Assembly (NCBI GenBank): GCA_902479095.1
Contig: CABSNL010000009.1
Coordinates: forward strand, 1 to 48,390
Length of the DNA: 48,390 bases
Source: an uncultured Collinsella sp.
GTDB lineage: Bacteria > Actinomycetota > Coriobacteriia > Coriobacteriales > Coriobacteriaceae
Direction: 5' to 3'
The notes under the pieces were generated by a model that was not told the DNA's origin, searched no databases, and was given only the letters and a program-made list of their open reading frames with translations. How positions within the stretch are numbered: position 1 is the first letter of the stretch; each line of letters begins with the position of its first letter. Of this stretch, positions 48,137 through 48,390 are shown piece after piece. A program made the translations under genes and the position numbers.

Positions 48137-48390
48137 AACTTCTCTATATATAAGAACGCTTGCCGAACAAAACCTGCCTTTTACCGATGGGAAACAAATA
48201 GCTGATGCTTTTGGAGTAAAGTGGCGCACCAGAGATGACCGATGCCTCAACACCTATAAACCAGCTGGTCATCGCCAATACCAGAAGCCGATGCTTCAGA
48301 TATGACTTCAGTGGAACAACTGAAGGATCAATTCGTTTGTGTACAAAATATGGAGTACCAGATTCCCGCCCCCGGGGCCCCTCCGGTCTG
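48137..48390. other. Accessory region with possible coding fragment
   Basis: One plus frame reads RTLAEQNLPFTDGKQIADAF ... LNTYKPAGHRQY and stops near 48305. It looks protein-like but has no start of its own, because the preceding frame runs through the repeat and terminator. It may be the end of a decayed gene. A small hairpin (TTCAGT...ACTGAA) lies at 48306-48325. I see nothing else recognisable to the window edge. Confidence 0.3.

Noticed and set aside
48021..48305. Plus-strand open frame through the terminator and repeat near the right edge
   Set aside because: As a whole it crosses a terminator and repeat and has no ribosome binding site, so it is not called as a gene. Only its last part is noted as a possible fragment.

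Overview
The window is the replication-origin region of a high-GC, Gram-positive actinobacterium. Two things point to class Coriobacteriia, probably Collinsella or a close relative: the gene order dnaA-dnaN-recF-DUF721-gyrB-gyrA-tRNA-Ile/Ala on one side of the origin against rpmH-rnpA-yidD-yidC-jag-rsmG-parA-parB on the other, and the style of the surface proteins (SpaA repeats, LPXTG anchor). The genus is inferred from gene order and protein style; no database was searched.

Left arm, minus strand, reading away from the origin. A GHKL-ATPase/winged-helix protein (16.7-18.1 kb) lies 15 bp ahead of dnaA and appears to lead its transcription unit. It is followed by dnaN, recF, a DUF721/DciA-like gene, gyrB and gyrA. 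Next come a tRNA cluster Ile(GAT)-Ala(TGC)-Ile(GAT) with no rRNA, then a bifunctional-nuclease-family gene, two unknown proteins, typA, and at the left edge a large surface adhesin cut by the window (1-2443, no stop codon in view).

Right arm, plus strand. After the rpmH promoter come the ribosome/RNase P/membrane-insertion genes rpmH, rnpA, yidD, yidC and jag. Then rsmG, three exact parS sites at a strict 39-bp spacing, parA, parB and a small membrane protein. Further out are rlmN (minus), ddl, a DinG-type exonuclease-helicase converging with two WYL-domain regulators, a large degenerate M28-peptidase-like membrane protein with a small membrane partner, and a thioester/SpaA-repeat LPATG adhesin (minus). 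The last stretch holds tRNA-Gly, purB, a TSCPD protein coupled to a Tat lipoprotein, a two-component system, purC, a basic membrane protein, an M29 aminopeptidase, tRNA-Lys and a low-GC traX-like gene. The final 600 bases are decayed accessory DNA.

The core genes act together in initiation (DnaA, DnaN, the boxes either side of dnaA), supercoiling (GyrA, GyrB) and origin segregation (ParA, ParB, parS). Points most worth following are the ATPase/Q-rich/winged-helix protein at the head of the dnaA unit, the apparently bipartite origin with TTTTCAACA-type boxes, two long intergenic hairpin elements, partial copies of tRNA 3' ends downstream of tRNA-Gly and tRNA-Lys (the latter apparently bounding a small traX island), and the M28-like protein that has lost its usual metal ligands.
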